This document shows positions 1 to 7,790 of a stretch of DNA of 64,000 bases, in pieces (position 1 is the stretch's first letter; every line of letters starts with the position of its first letter). The notes beneath the pieces are model-generated. The model was given only the letters and a program-made list of their open reading frames with translations. It was not told the origin of the DNA and did not search any database. Origin of the DNA: JAJCYL01 sp965206015 (GTDB lineage Bacteria > Bacteroidota > Bacteroidia > Cytophagales > Cyclobacteriaceae); assembly GCA_965206015.1 (NCBI GenBank), contig CBDBIW010000015.1:930001-994000 (forward strand), in the 5' to 3' direction. The position numbers and the translations under genes were made by a program.

Positions 1-356
1 AAAGCCAGTTCAAAACCATTTAATGACTCTACCCAAAAATTGACAGGAGTGGTGAGCATCATAGAGGCCAATTTGTCATCCAAATGGACTCCGTAGTTGA
101 TCACCATCCATAAATGAAGGAGGCTTAAAAAAAAGAAAGGGAGTAATACAGCCATGAAAATTTTCCCTCTACCAAAACAGATAGCGAGTAAGAGCCCATA
201 GAAAATGGCTACCCCAACAACTTCAATGATAAGGATTTGTATTACTGCATCTAACTCGCCAATTCTAAAACCCCTGCCTAAATGAAAGACAATGACAGGA
301 AGGAACAGTGACATGAAAACTAGGAATAGGGATATTCTGCGTAAATAAAAACTCAT
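1..356 (-). CDS. EptA-like phosphoethanolamine-transferase-type membrane protein, N-terminal part
   Basis: Partial gene running off the left edge; 118 residues are visible from ATG at 356. It has a hydrophobic N-terminus with about three membrane segments, followed by a periplasmic-looking stretch with NYGVHLDD and a Thr-rich turn (LTTPVNFWVE). That pattern resembles the end of the membrane domain of EptA/OpgE-type phosphoethanolamine transferases, where YG, an acidic residue and a conserved Thr occur in this order. The sulfatase-like catalytic domain would lie outside the window, so the assignment is an inference from a short segment. Such enzymes move a headgroup from a phospholipid to a glycan. 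Next to a phosphonate locus and a CDP-alcohol phosphotransferase, a phosphonate headgroup is conceivable. An unrelated polytopic protein cannot be excluded. Confidence 0.5.
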   Translation of the reverse strand, partial: MSFYLRRISLFLVFMSLFLPVIVFHLGRGFRIGELDAVIQILIIEVVGVAIFYGLLLAICFGRGKIFMAVLLPFFFLSLLHLWMVINYGVHLDDKLASMMLTTPVNFWVESLNGFELA

Positions 357-519
357 AGGCATTATGTAATCAACGGCAGTGATTTGAGAAGACGCAAATG
401 CAAATAATAAATGCAAAAAAAATGTATTTCTTTGCGGTATCAAAGTTTCTTGCAGAAGATTGAGTGATTAGTTTTGCTTTTGGTTTCATGAAACTGAAAT
501 CCATAGTTTGCAGAAGAAT

Positions 520-1494
520 ATGGCGGAGATACCTTACGAATACCATCCAATTGACCGTTCTGTAATTAAGCCTTATTTCAAGAAAATCTTTGTTTACCCC
601 TTGGTACAGTTTTTCCCGGAAAGCGTCTCTCCAAACCTTATCACTTCAATATCTAACGGATTGATGTTTGTGGCTCTGGCGGTCTCTTTTTACCACGAGG
701 CTATCCCTTTTGCTCCTGTAATTATTTCAATTTTGGTTTATGCTTATCTGATAGGTGATCATTTGGACGGAGCACAGGCGAAGCGTACAAATCGATCATC
801 AGCATTTGGCGAATTTATGGATCACTACCTGGATACTTTTAACACAGGTATCCTGTCTTTGATCATTCACAATATTTACAACCTGAGCTTCCTCACTATT
901 GTAATAGCCATTACCATTACATACTCACTTCATGCAGCTACTATTTACCGGCATAACAAAACGGGATTTATGGTCTTTGAAGTCTTTAGTTCCTTTGAAG
1001 CGGTATTAATCTCAATTGCCATTATTCTTCTAAGTGTACAGCCGGCTTTCTTTGTTCTTATGGTAGAGGAAAATGCATTCTTTCCTCAATTTACCAATAT
1101 TGATATCGCATTAATGTCATCTTCACTGTTGGCGTATCCTTCTTTGGTTTATACGCTACTATCACTTAGGGTAGTATTTGCCGGATTCCTGCCTTTTCTG
1201 ATACCTCTTCATTTGTTAGGTCTGGAAGTGCTCCTTTTCAGTAGTGTGGACAGGCATCTACTGATTATACTATTCTCGCTAATCAACTCCGTTTATATGG
1301 GTTATCTCATGATCAGCAGGTTGACTAAAACGCCAATAGAATACCAATACGCCATTATTACTTTCATCCTTGCCGTTGCGATTTGCCAAGTGGTATCGTT
1401 CTCGGTACTAATTTCAATACTTCTGATTACGATAGTCGCCTACTTCATTTTTCAGATTTTCCAAAGGGGCTTCAAATTACAGGGGAGGTGGTAA
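520..1494 (+). CDS. CDP-alcohol phosphatidyltransferase family protein
   Basis: Integral membrane enzyme of 324 residues. The family signature is clear at about residues 80-105: DHLDGAQAKR, then Gly and two Asp at the expected spacing (DxxDGxxA(K)R...GxxxDxxxD), the metal and CDP-alcohol site. The family transfers a phospho- or phosphono-alcohol from a CDP- or CMP-activated donor to an acceptor, with release of CMP. About eight to ten membrane segments follow. ATG at 520 is preferred over an in-frame TTG at 508. The gene converges with the phosphonate operon (16-nt gap), and an NTP-transferase lies in the same locus. This supports, by inference, a role in attaching a phosphonate headgroup to a diacylglycerol-type lipid. 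Ordinary choline/ethanolamine phosphotransferase activity is the alternative. Confidence 0.85.
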   Translation: MAEIPYEYHPIDRSVIKPYFKKIFVYPLVQFFPESVSPNLITSISNGLMFVALAVSFYHEAIPFAPVIISILVYAYLIGDHLDGAQAKRTNRSSAFGEFMDHYLDTFNTGILSLIIHNIYNLSFLTIVIAITITYSLHAATIYRHNKTGFMVFEVFSSFEAVLISIAIILLSVQPAFFVLMVEENAFFPQFTNIDIALMSSSLLAYPSLVYTLLSLRVVFAGFLPFLIPLHLLGLEVLLFSSVDRHLLIILFSLINSVYMGYLMISRLTKTPIEYQYAIITFILAVAICQVVSFSVLISILLITIVAYFIFQIFQRGFKLQGRW

Positions 1495-1510
1495 TTTCCA
1501 ATAAAGGGAA

Positions 1511-2629
1511 TCACAAAGTGCTGAAGTACTCCCTCAATTGTCCCATTTCGAGTTTACGGGGATTGTTCTTCAATCTTTCAGAATTAATTTCCGGAAGTAT
1601 CTTTGTCTCAATGTCATTTTCTGAAATCCCCAAAGACTTTAGATCAATTTTGACACGAAGGCTATCAATGAAATCAGAGACTTTATGTAGCGCATCTGAG
1701 GCGGAATTAGCCGAAAGAAGAGCATAAAAAGTTTTCATCCGCTCTTTAACATAAGCAGCTCCTCTCTCATCATTGCACTCATTGTCAGTTACCCCATAGT
1801 TATAATTTACAAAAAAAGGTAATGACATCGCTACTGCATGCCCATGAGCCAATCCAAAATGAGTAGTGAAGGAGTAGGATATGGCATGGGGAGCGGTTGT
1901 CTTAGTGATATTGATGGCCCTTCCCGCAAGATTTGAAGCATAGCAAACTTTAGTCTTTGCGTCTTTATTCATCGAAAGTGCAGCTGGTAAGTTTTGCCAT
2001 AATAGCTGGATGGCCTCAGCAGAATATTTATCTGATTCGGCTGTGGCATTGACATTCCAGTATGATTCAACCGCTTGGGCAAATCCGTCTAATCCTGATG
2101 TTGCTGTCAGATACTCTGAAGTTGAATAGGTTAGCAGCGGGTCGACAATCGTTATTGGTGGGAGTAACGAAGCATTAGCAATAGAATATTTCACTCCATT
2201 GTCATAAACAACTGCAAAATGGGTTGATTCACTTCCACTTCCGGCGGTAGTAGGAATTGCAATCATTGGTTTCAGCTGATTGGAAATTTTTTGTTTAACA
2301 TCAATTTCCGACGGGCTAAGATCATTAAAATGATTAATCAGTTTTGCCATATCCAGCACGCTACCCCCACCAATGGCAATTATGAGGTCATTCTGTAGTA
2401 CATTGAATTCCTTTACTCCCTTGCGAACATCTTCAATTTGCGGGTTTTCCTGAAAATCAAAAAAATGTGTATATGTATAACTTCGTAAGAGCTGGTCGAT
2501 GATTGCTTTAGCCCCACATTTTTCAAAGGAATTTTTTGCGGTAACAAGGAAAATATTTTTCGGATTCCGTTCTTTTAAGTGAATTTCAAGGTTCCTTAAT
2601 TTCCCTTCTCCGAATTCAACTTGCTGCAT
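1511..2629 (-). CDS. Iron-containing alcohol dehydrogenase, probable phosphonoacetaldehyde reductase
   Basis: Group III metal-dependent alcohol dehydrogenase, 372 residues. GGGSVLDMAK (about residue 87) is the NAD(P)-binding loop. Metal ligands are expected in the Asp/His-rich C-terminal half, including HAISYSFTTHFGLAHGH. It is the third gene of a tight leftward operon after PEP mutase and phosphonopyruvate decarboxylase; its ATG overlaps the upstream stop (TAATG). In known phosphonate pathways (PhpC and relatives) an enzyme of this family reduces phosphonoacetaldehyde to 2-hydroxyethylphosphonate. No AEP transaminase gene is visible, so the hydroxy product is more likely here than 2-aminoethylphosphonate. 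Substrate is inferred from context; the family call is firm. Confidence 0.85.
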   Translation of the reverse strand: MQQVEFGEGKLRNLEIHLKERNPKNIFLVTAKNSFEKCGAKAIIDQLLRSYTYTHFFDFQENPQIEDVRKGVKEFNVLQNDLIIAIGGGSVLDMAKLINHFNDLSPSEIDVKQKISNQLKPMIAIPTTAGSGSESTHFAVVYDNGVKYSIANASLLPPITIVDPLLTYSTSEYLTATSGLDGFAQAVESYWNVNATAESDKYSAEAIQLLWQNLPAALSMNKDAKTKVCYASNLAGRAINITKTTAPHAISYSFTTHFGLAHGHAVAMSLPFFVNYNYGVTDNECNDERGAAYVKERMKTFYALLSANSASDALHKVSDFIDSLRVKIDLKSLGISENDIETKILPEINSERLKNNPRKLEMGQLREYFSTL

Positions 2630-3756
2630 TACTTATTAAGAAATTGTTGAAATGATTCCTTGTTTGCTTGGGGCGAAATATCTGGCCTTCCTAAATCTTT
2701 ACGAGCACCTTTATTCACTCTGATCTCCATCAATGAAGGCCCGTCAAGCGTCTTAAGTTTTTCGGCACCTTTGCTCAGCGACTCTAACGAATCGGTGAAT
2801 AGCTGATGTTTGTAATTCAGAGATTTGGCTATTGCTCCAAAATCTGTTTGAAATCCAATAGTCGGCTGCCCACCAACTGAATCGTGTGCGCCGTTGTTAA
2901 AAAGTATGTGTCTGAAGTTTTTTGGGCTTTGTTCTCCAATAATACCCATTGAACCAAGATGCATAATCAATGAGGCATCACCATCGAAACAATAAACCGT
3001 CTGACAAGGTTTTGCTAAAGCAATTGAGAGGGCAATTTGATTAGAATGACCCATAGAGCCTATCGTCAAAAAATCCCTGTCGTGACTTTGACGGATTTCT
3101 CGTCGATATTCAAATACTTCTCGGGATGTCATTCCTGTAGTAGATACTACAATGTCGGTCTCGTCTAAAGTATTAATGACCGCTTTAACGGCCTCCTCGC
3201 GAGACAATTCATAATTGGTAACCAGTATATTCTTTAGCTGATAAGGTTCAAACGTGCCTTTTCGGACTATTAACACATGAGGGGATTGTTTCTCTTTGCA
3301 CTTTTGGATCAATGAATTTATTGCGCCTTTGGCTTCGTCAAAATCCTCTGGTAAAATTTCAAAAGGAATCTCCATTGATTTTAACATATCAATCATGACT
3401 CTTCCTTGTTTAATATGCTGGGGCTCATCTTTTACCCTAGGCTCTCCTCTCCAACCGATGACGATTAACACGGGAATTCTATAAACCTCCGCGTCGGCAA
3501 GAGACAGTAAGGGGTTTATACAATTTCCCAAACCTGAATTTTGAAGGTAGACTAACGGGATTTTGCCAGTAGCGAGATTGTAGCCGCTGGCTAATGCGAT
3601 AGCTCCTCCTTCATTAGCGGCGATAATATGCTTGCTAGATGGAACTGCATCTGTAATGTAGGCGCACATATCCTTCAGCAAAGAATCAGGAACACCCGAA
3701 AAAAAATCGACCTTATTTTCTACCAGCAGGTCTATGAACTTTTTAGCATCTATCAT
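2629..3756 (-). CDS. aepY: Phosphonopyruvate decarboxylase
   Basis: Thiamine-diphosphate enzyme of 375 residues that decarboxylates phosphonopyruvate to phosphonoacetaldehyde, the irreversible step that pulls the unfavourable PEP mutase reaction forward. The N-terminus (MIDAKKFIDLLVENKVDFF) and the SGVPDSLLKD segment are typical of Ppd. The TPP/Mg motif is visible as FDGDASLIMHLGSMG followed by NNGAHDSVGGQPT. Length is normal for the family. It overlaps the upstream pepM by four bases (ATGA) and abuts the reductase gene downstream, which indicates translational coupling. Confidence 0.93.
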   Translation of the reverse strand: MIDAKKFIDLLVENKVDFFSGVPDSLLKDMCAYITDAVPSSKHIIAANEGGAIALASGYNLATGKIPLVYLQNSGLGNCINPLLSLADAEVYRIPVLIVIGWRGEPRVKDEPQHIKQGRVMIDMLKSMEIPFEILPEDFDEAKGAINSLIQKCKEKQSPHVLIVRKGTFEPYQLKNILVTNYELSREEAVKAVINTLDETDIVVSTTGMTSREVFEYRREIRQSHDRDFLTIGSMGHSNQIALSIALAKPCQTVYCFDGDASLIMHLGSMGIIGEQSPKNFRHILFNNGAHDSVGGQPTIGFQTDFGAIAKSLNYKHQLFTDSLESLSKGAEKLKTLDGPSLMEIRVNKGARKDLGRPDISPQANKESFQQFLNK

Positions 3757-5054
3757 TTAGTGCCAGGTATTAAATTCAATATATCCTTAATAGAAATCAG
3801 TTTATCGTCAGCTTCCTTTGACCTGCTATTTATAAGGATTGATTTGGCAACTTCCAGCATGGCTGGATAGGAGCTTCTAAGCATGTGGTTGGCGTAGATT
3901 ACAATATTGACACCCGCCTTGGCTAATTCATCTTCCGTTACCTGATTAAAGCTGGAAGGAACCACAACAAGGGGCCTTCTGTTTTCAAATTTGCTGTAGG
4001 CTTCACAGAATTTGAATATCTCGGAGGGGTCTTTATCCTTGCTATGAATCATGATGCCATCAGTGCTCGCTTCAATGTAAGCCTTGGCCCTATCAAGCGC
4101 ATCCTGTAATCCCTTATTTAATATTAAACTTTCAATTCTCGAGATGACCATAAAATCATCCGTAACTCTTGCGTTTCGGGCTGTTTTGATTTTATCACAA
4201 AAACTTTGGCAATCATCCTGAGTTTGAGGGACCTCAGTTCCAAAAAGCGAATTCTTCTTAAGTCCAACTTTATCTTCGATAATGATTGCTGAAACGCCTA
4301 ACCGTTCCAGGGTTCTGATGGTAAATGCAAGGTGTTCTGGTTTTCCGCCGGTATCTCCATCATAAATGATGGGTTTAGTCGTACACTCCAGGATGTCATT
4401 TAAGCTGTGGAGTCTTGTTGTCAGATCAACTGATTCAATATCCGGCTTTCCTCTGAGCGAAGAATCTGTTAGGCTTGATGACCACATGCCATCGAATTCA
4501 ATTTCGTGGCCATTGGGTTTCACACTGATATTTTCACAAATCAATCCTGTCAAACCACTATGGGACTCCAAAATTCTTACAATTGGCTTAGAGTCGATTA
4601 GCCTCTTGAGCCTTTTCATTCTGATTTCCGGTGTTGTGCCGATTTCTTTCAGGCTTTTATTTAAGCCACTTGAGGAAATTCCTTTTGTATAAGGCACATC
4701 AACTACCTGACCTCCCCATTCCTTTAAAGTTTGAATTACTTTTTCCCGAACGTGCTTCTGAATACCATCCTTCCAATCGTCTCCGTGAACGACAAAGTCA
4801 GGTCTTAATTGGATTAAGTTCTCGGTGTAATCCAGCGTGTCTTGTGGGACAACTTTTTTCACGCCCCTAATTTTTTTGACAACCTGACGGCGTTGCTCAA
4901 AAGTCATATAGGGCAGTTTTTTGTAACTAGCGATTGCGCTATCCGTCAGTAGCCCGATGGTAACACTCCCTAGCTTTTTTGCTTCTTTTATAATATTAAG
5001 ATGCCCCGGATGAATTAAGTCTGCACTCATCCCGACATAGACCTTTTTTTTCAT
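3753..5054 (-). CDS. aepX: Phosphoenolpyruvate mutase with N-terminal cytidylyltransferase domain
   Basis: 433-residue fusion. Residues 1-140 are a nucleotidyltransferase of the glycerol-3-phosphate/ethanolamine-phosphate cytidylyltransferase type: HPGH at 15-18 and GISSSGLNK near 125. Residues about 150-433 are the isocitrate-lyase-superfamily PEP mutase, which forms the C-P bond (PEP to phosphonopyruvate). The diagnostic mutase motif EDK(x5)NS is at 260-269, and YDGDTGGKPEH precedes it. The fusion is known in other Bacteroidota and suggests that the phosphonate end product is CMP-activated by the same polypeptide. It leads the leftward operon pepM-ppd-adh. A candidate promoter lies at 5206-5237, and the leader carries a 14-bp tandem repeat just before the start. 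Confidence 0.95.
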   Translation of the reverse strand: MKKKVYVGMSADLIHPGHLNIIKEAKKLGSVTIGLLTDSAIASYKKLPYMTFEQRRQVVKKIRGVKKVVPQDTLDYTENLIQLRPDFVVHGDDWKDGIQKHVREKVIQTLKEWGGQVVDVPYTKGISSSGLNKSLKEIGTTPEIRMKRLKRLIDSKPIVRILESHSGLTGLICENISVKPNGHEIEFDGMWSSSLTDSSLRGKPDIESVDLTTRLHSLNDILECTTKPIIYDGDTGGKPEHLAFTIRTLERLGVSAIIIEDKVGLKKNSLFGTEVPQTQDDCQSFCDKIKTARNARVTDDFMVISRIESLILNKGLQDALDRAKAYIEASTDGIMIHSKDKDPSEIFKFCEAYSKFENRRPLVVVPSSFNQVTEDELAKAGVNIVIYANHMLRSSYPAMLEVAKSILINSRSKEADDKLISIKDILNLIPGTK

Positions 5055-5063
5055 GTTGGTTAG

Positions 5064-5091
5064 ACTGTATTATTAAAACTGTATTATTAAA
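5064..5091. repeat. 14-bp perfect tandem repeat in the pepM leader
   Basis: The unit actgtattattaaa occurs twice back to back, 10 nt upstream of the pepM start on the minus strand. It lies in the probable 5' leader and is A/T-rich, so it may be a slippage product. No function can be read from it. Confidence 0.8.
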
Positions 5092-5205
5092 AAACTGGTG
5101 GTGAGCTTTCAAACAAGTTAGTGAAAATCTCAATAAATGGACGTTTTAAATCCATACGACACCATCAAATTGGGAGATAATTCCTTGACCCACCCTTTTC
5201 TAAAA

Positions 5206-5237
5206 CAAAATTATTTTTTCTTTAATATGAGATTCAA
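5206..5237 (-). promoter_or_regulatory. Candidate promoter of the pepM operon
   Basis: On the minus strand TAATTTTG (5206-5213) fits the Bacteroidota -7 consensus TAnnTTTG, and TTG at 5235-5237 lies 21 nt upstream in the -33 position. Transcription would start about 145 nt before the pepM ATG, which leaves room for a leader. Sequence match only. Confidence 0.45.
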
Positions 5238-5394
5238 GCATTGAAATTTCAATGAGCCAAAGTTATTAAACTTGTCTCAATATCACACCTTACTAACCGA
5301 AAGCATAAGAATCTTCAGTTGAGCTTTTCTTCTTGAGAACAAATTAAATACACAAAATGTATTTATAATCTCTGCCATAGATTGCCTGTTTCAC

Positions 5395-5402
5395 TACTTT
5401 CG
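5395..5402 (+). promoter_or_regulatory. Candidate -7 element before the amidotransferase gene
   Basis: TACTTTCG is one base from TAnnTTTG and sits about 20 nt before the GTG start at 5421. No good -33 element is seen at the right distance. If used, the mRNA would have a very short leader. Confidence 0.3.
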
Positions 5403-5420
5403 CACCTTATTCGATTGTCT

Positions 5421-7349
5421 GTGTGTGGTATAGCTGGAGTTATAAATCTCAATAATCAATCAAGAGTTCCGGATCAGGTGATCCGTGATATGACTGATGT
5501 TCTGGCCCATCGTGGCCCGGACGGAAGTGGGTATTATGTGAATGAGAATGTAGCATTGGGTCATCGTCGGTTAAGTATTATCGATCTGTCAGATGCTGGA
5601 AAGCAGCCAATGAGTGATTCAGAAGGTCAGAGTATCCTGACGTTTAATGGGGAGATCTATAATTTTGAGGAAATAAAGGATAGCCTTGGAGGTGGATTTC
5701 AATACCGTTCTCATACAGATACGGAAGTTATACTTCATGCTTTTAAAGAGAAGGGTATTGAAGTGCTACAGGATTTCAATGGCATGTTCGCTTTTGCCCT
5801 TCATGAAAGTAAAACTGGTAAAACATTTGTTGTCCGGGACAGAATTGGCATCAAGCCACTCTATTATGCTGAATTTGACGGGAAACTACTTTTTGGGTCA
5901 GAAATTAAGGCCATCCTGCAATATCCGGGATTTCAATATGGGCATGATCTAAATGGGATTTCCAGTTATTTAAGCTATCGATACCCCATAGGCAAGCAGA
6001 CTTTGTTCGATAGTGTTAGATCACTGCCAGCTGGACATTACTTACAAGTTGAAGGAGGAAAGATCGAAATCAAGCAGTATTACGAACTGCCAATCATCGA
6101 AGATCGAACTGATCCGGGAGAGGAGTACTATATTGAAAGAATCAGAGAATTGCTAACATCCTCGATCAAATACCGAATGATTGCTGATGTGCCATTTGGA
6201 GCTTACCTGAGCGGTGGTTTAGACTCAAGTATTGTCGTGGCCTTAATGTCACAGATCACAGAAGAGCCAATTAAGACTTTTACTATTGGTTTTGAAGAGG
6301 AGGGATTTAATGAGTTTGAGTATGCGAGCCAGGTTGCCTCGATGTTCGAGACTGACCACCACGAGATCTTACTGAACTCAACCAGCTATATTGAAGGTAT
6401 GCAAAAATTGATCGGTTTTAAGGATGCTCCTTTGAGCGTTCCAAATGAGCCTGCTTTGCATGTAATGTCTGCTGAATTAAAAAAATTCATAACTGTCGTT
6501 CTTTCTGGTGAAGGTGCAGATGAAATCTTTGGTGGCTATGGAAGGATTTTTCGAAGCCCATACGATTACCATAGATTGAATGAATTAAAAAAGGAAGGAA
6601 ATTTAAATGGAGAAGAGGTTACACACCTACTAAAGAACAATCTCAAGACTAAATATGGGGATCATTCCTTTTCCTCTGAATTAAATCATTTACTTCACCA
6701 ATATCAATACATTGGCTGGGACGAGAAAAAGAATTTCTTATCAGGAGAAGCCATTTCTAATCTAAATAATGATAGCCATAACCACCATTTATTTGAGCAT
6801 CAATATCACTGCCTTGGCGGGATGAGTCATTATGACAAATACTTGTGGATTTTTGAAAAGTTTCACATCGTAGGGCTCTTGCAGCGGTTGGACATCTCGA
6901 CTATGGCAACCTCTGTAGAAGGCAGAGTTCCATTCGTAGATCACCGACTGGTTGAGTTTGCCATGAGCATCCCTTTTGAATATAAAATCAAATGGAAATC
7001 AATGGTAGCTGCGGCTGCGCTGAACTCAGACCAGATTAGTGAAACTCATGATATGCCTAAATATATTTTGAAAAAGGCATTTGAGAATGATTTGGGAGCC
7101 GATATAACCTGGCGAAACAAGGTGGGATTTCCGGTTCCGGTCCATAAATGGCTGGCTGGAGATTTTCATGAATTGGCGAAAGATTTACTTCTTGACCAAA
7201 CGGCGAAGGGACGTGAGATATATAACCAAGATTATTTGGGAAAAGTACTGAGAAATAAGAGTCTCTTCGCTGAACATAAGTTCGGACTAAAAATTTGGAT
7301 GCTTGTAAATCTTGAATTATGGTTTAGAACTTATTTTCGCAGTAACTAA
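5421..7349 (+). CDS. asnB: Asparagine-synthetase-like glutamine amidotransferase
   Basis: Glutamine-hydrolysing AsnB family, 642 residues. The start is placed at GTG 5421 because it yields Met-Cys-Gly-Ile-Ala-Gly, with the nucleophilic Cys at position 2 as processing requires. An upstream in-frame ATG at 5382 would bury that Cys at residue 15. The class II glutaminase domain (HRGPDGSG, FNGEIYN, RSHTDTEV) is followed by the ATP-pyrophosphatase synthetase domain with SGGLDSS at about 264-270 and later EGADEIFGGYGR. It leads a rightward operon with the HIT and nucleotidyltransferase genes (8- and 1-nt gaps), divergent from pepM. It could be plain asparagine synthetase. In this setting an amidotransferase acting on a phosphonate-linked carboxylate is a reasonable alternative. 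Confidence 0.85.
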   Translation: MCGIAGVINLNNQSRVPDQVIRDMTDVLAHRGPDGSGYYVNENVALGHRRLSIIDLSDAGKQPMSDSEGQSILTFNGEIYNFEEIKDSLGGGFQYRSHTDTEVILHAFKEKGIEVLQDFNGMFAFALHESKTGKTFVVRDRIGIKPLYYAEFDGKLLFGSEIKAILQYPGFQYGHDLNGISSYLSYRYPIGKQTLFDSVRSLPAGHYLQVEGGKIEIKQYYELPIIEDRTDPGEEYYIERIRELLTSSIKYRMIADVPFGAYLSGGLDSSIVVALMSQITEEPIKTFTIGFEEEGFNEFEYASQVASMFETDHHEILLNSTSYIEGMQKLIGFKDAPLSVPNEPALHVMSAELKKFITVVLSGEGADEIFGGYGRIFRSPYDYHRLNELKKEGNLNGEEVTHLLKNNLKTKYGDHSFSSELNHLLHQYQYIGWDEKKNFLSGEAISNLNNDSHNHHLFEHQYHCLGGMSHYDKYLWIFEKFHIVGLLQRLDISTMATSVEGRVPFVDHRLVEFAMSIPFEYKIKWKSMVAAAALNSDQISETHDMPKYILKKAFENDLGADITWRNKVGFPVPVHKWLAGDFHELAKDLLLDQTAKGREIYNQDYLGKVLRNKSLFAEHKFGLKIWMLVNLELWFRTYFRSN

Positions 7350-7357
7350 TATTATCG

Positions 7358-7789
7358 ATGCCTTCAGAAACACTTCAAAAGTTTGGATATCCGGAATCAC
7401 TCGTTAAAGAATATAATCACTGGTATATTTTACTCCGACCTGCACAAATCACCCTGAGTAGCCTCATATTGATATCGAAAACCGAGGATACAGGTCTTAG
7501 CCAATTATCACTGGACGCATTTTCTGAGTTGAAGGCAATAACTGAAGACATAGAGAACAAGCTCAGAGACTTGCTGGATTTTGATAAGATCAATTACAAA
7601 ATGCTCATGATGGCGGACCCAGAAGTACATTTCCATATTTTCCCCAGATACGCTAAAGAAGTTGAGTTTATGGGCAGGACCTTTAAAGATCAGTTTTGGC
7701 CAGGCCTCTGTGATTTGAGTAAAACAATTGACTTTAGTGATGAGGAATTAGGCGAACTTCAGCATCAACTTGTAACACACATTAAATAA
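7358..7789 (+). CDS. HIT-family nucleotide-binding protein
   Basis: 143-residue histidine-triad-like protein. HFHIFPRY at about 91-98 corresponds to the alternating-His motif, and HWYILLRPAQITLSSLIL at 21-38 corresponds to the first strands of the fold. HIT enzymes hydrolyse or transfer nucleoside monophosphates. The motif is shorter than the canonical HxHxHxx, so catalytic activity is uncertain. It sits between the amidotransferase and a nucleotidyltransferase, with 8- and 1-nt gaps. A role in handling a nucleotidyl-phosphonate intermediate is conceivable but is inference. Confidence 0.7.
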   Translation: MPSETLQKFGYPESLVKEYNHWYILLRPAQITLSSLILISKTEDTGLSQLSLDAFSELKAITEDIENKLRDLLDFDKINYKMLMMADPEVHFHIFPRYAKEVEFMGRTFKDQFWPGLCDLSKTIDFSDEELGELQHQLVTHIK

Positions 7790-7790
7790 T

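Noticed and set aside
4366..4692. 108-codon plus-strand frame opposite pepM
   Set aside because: Opposite strand to conserved PEP-mutase sequence; no start context or family similarity.
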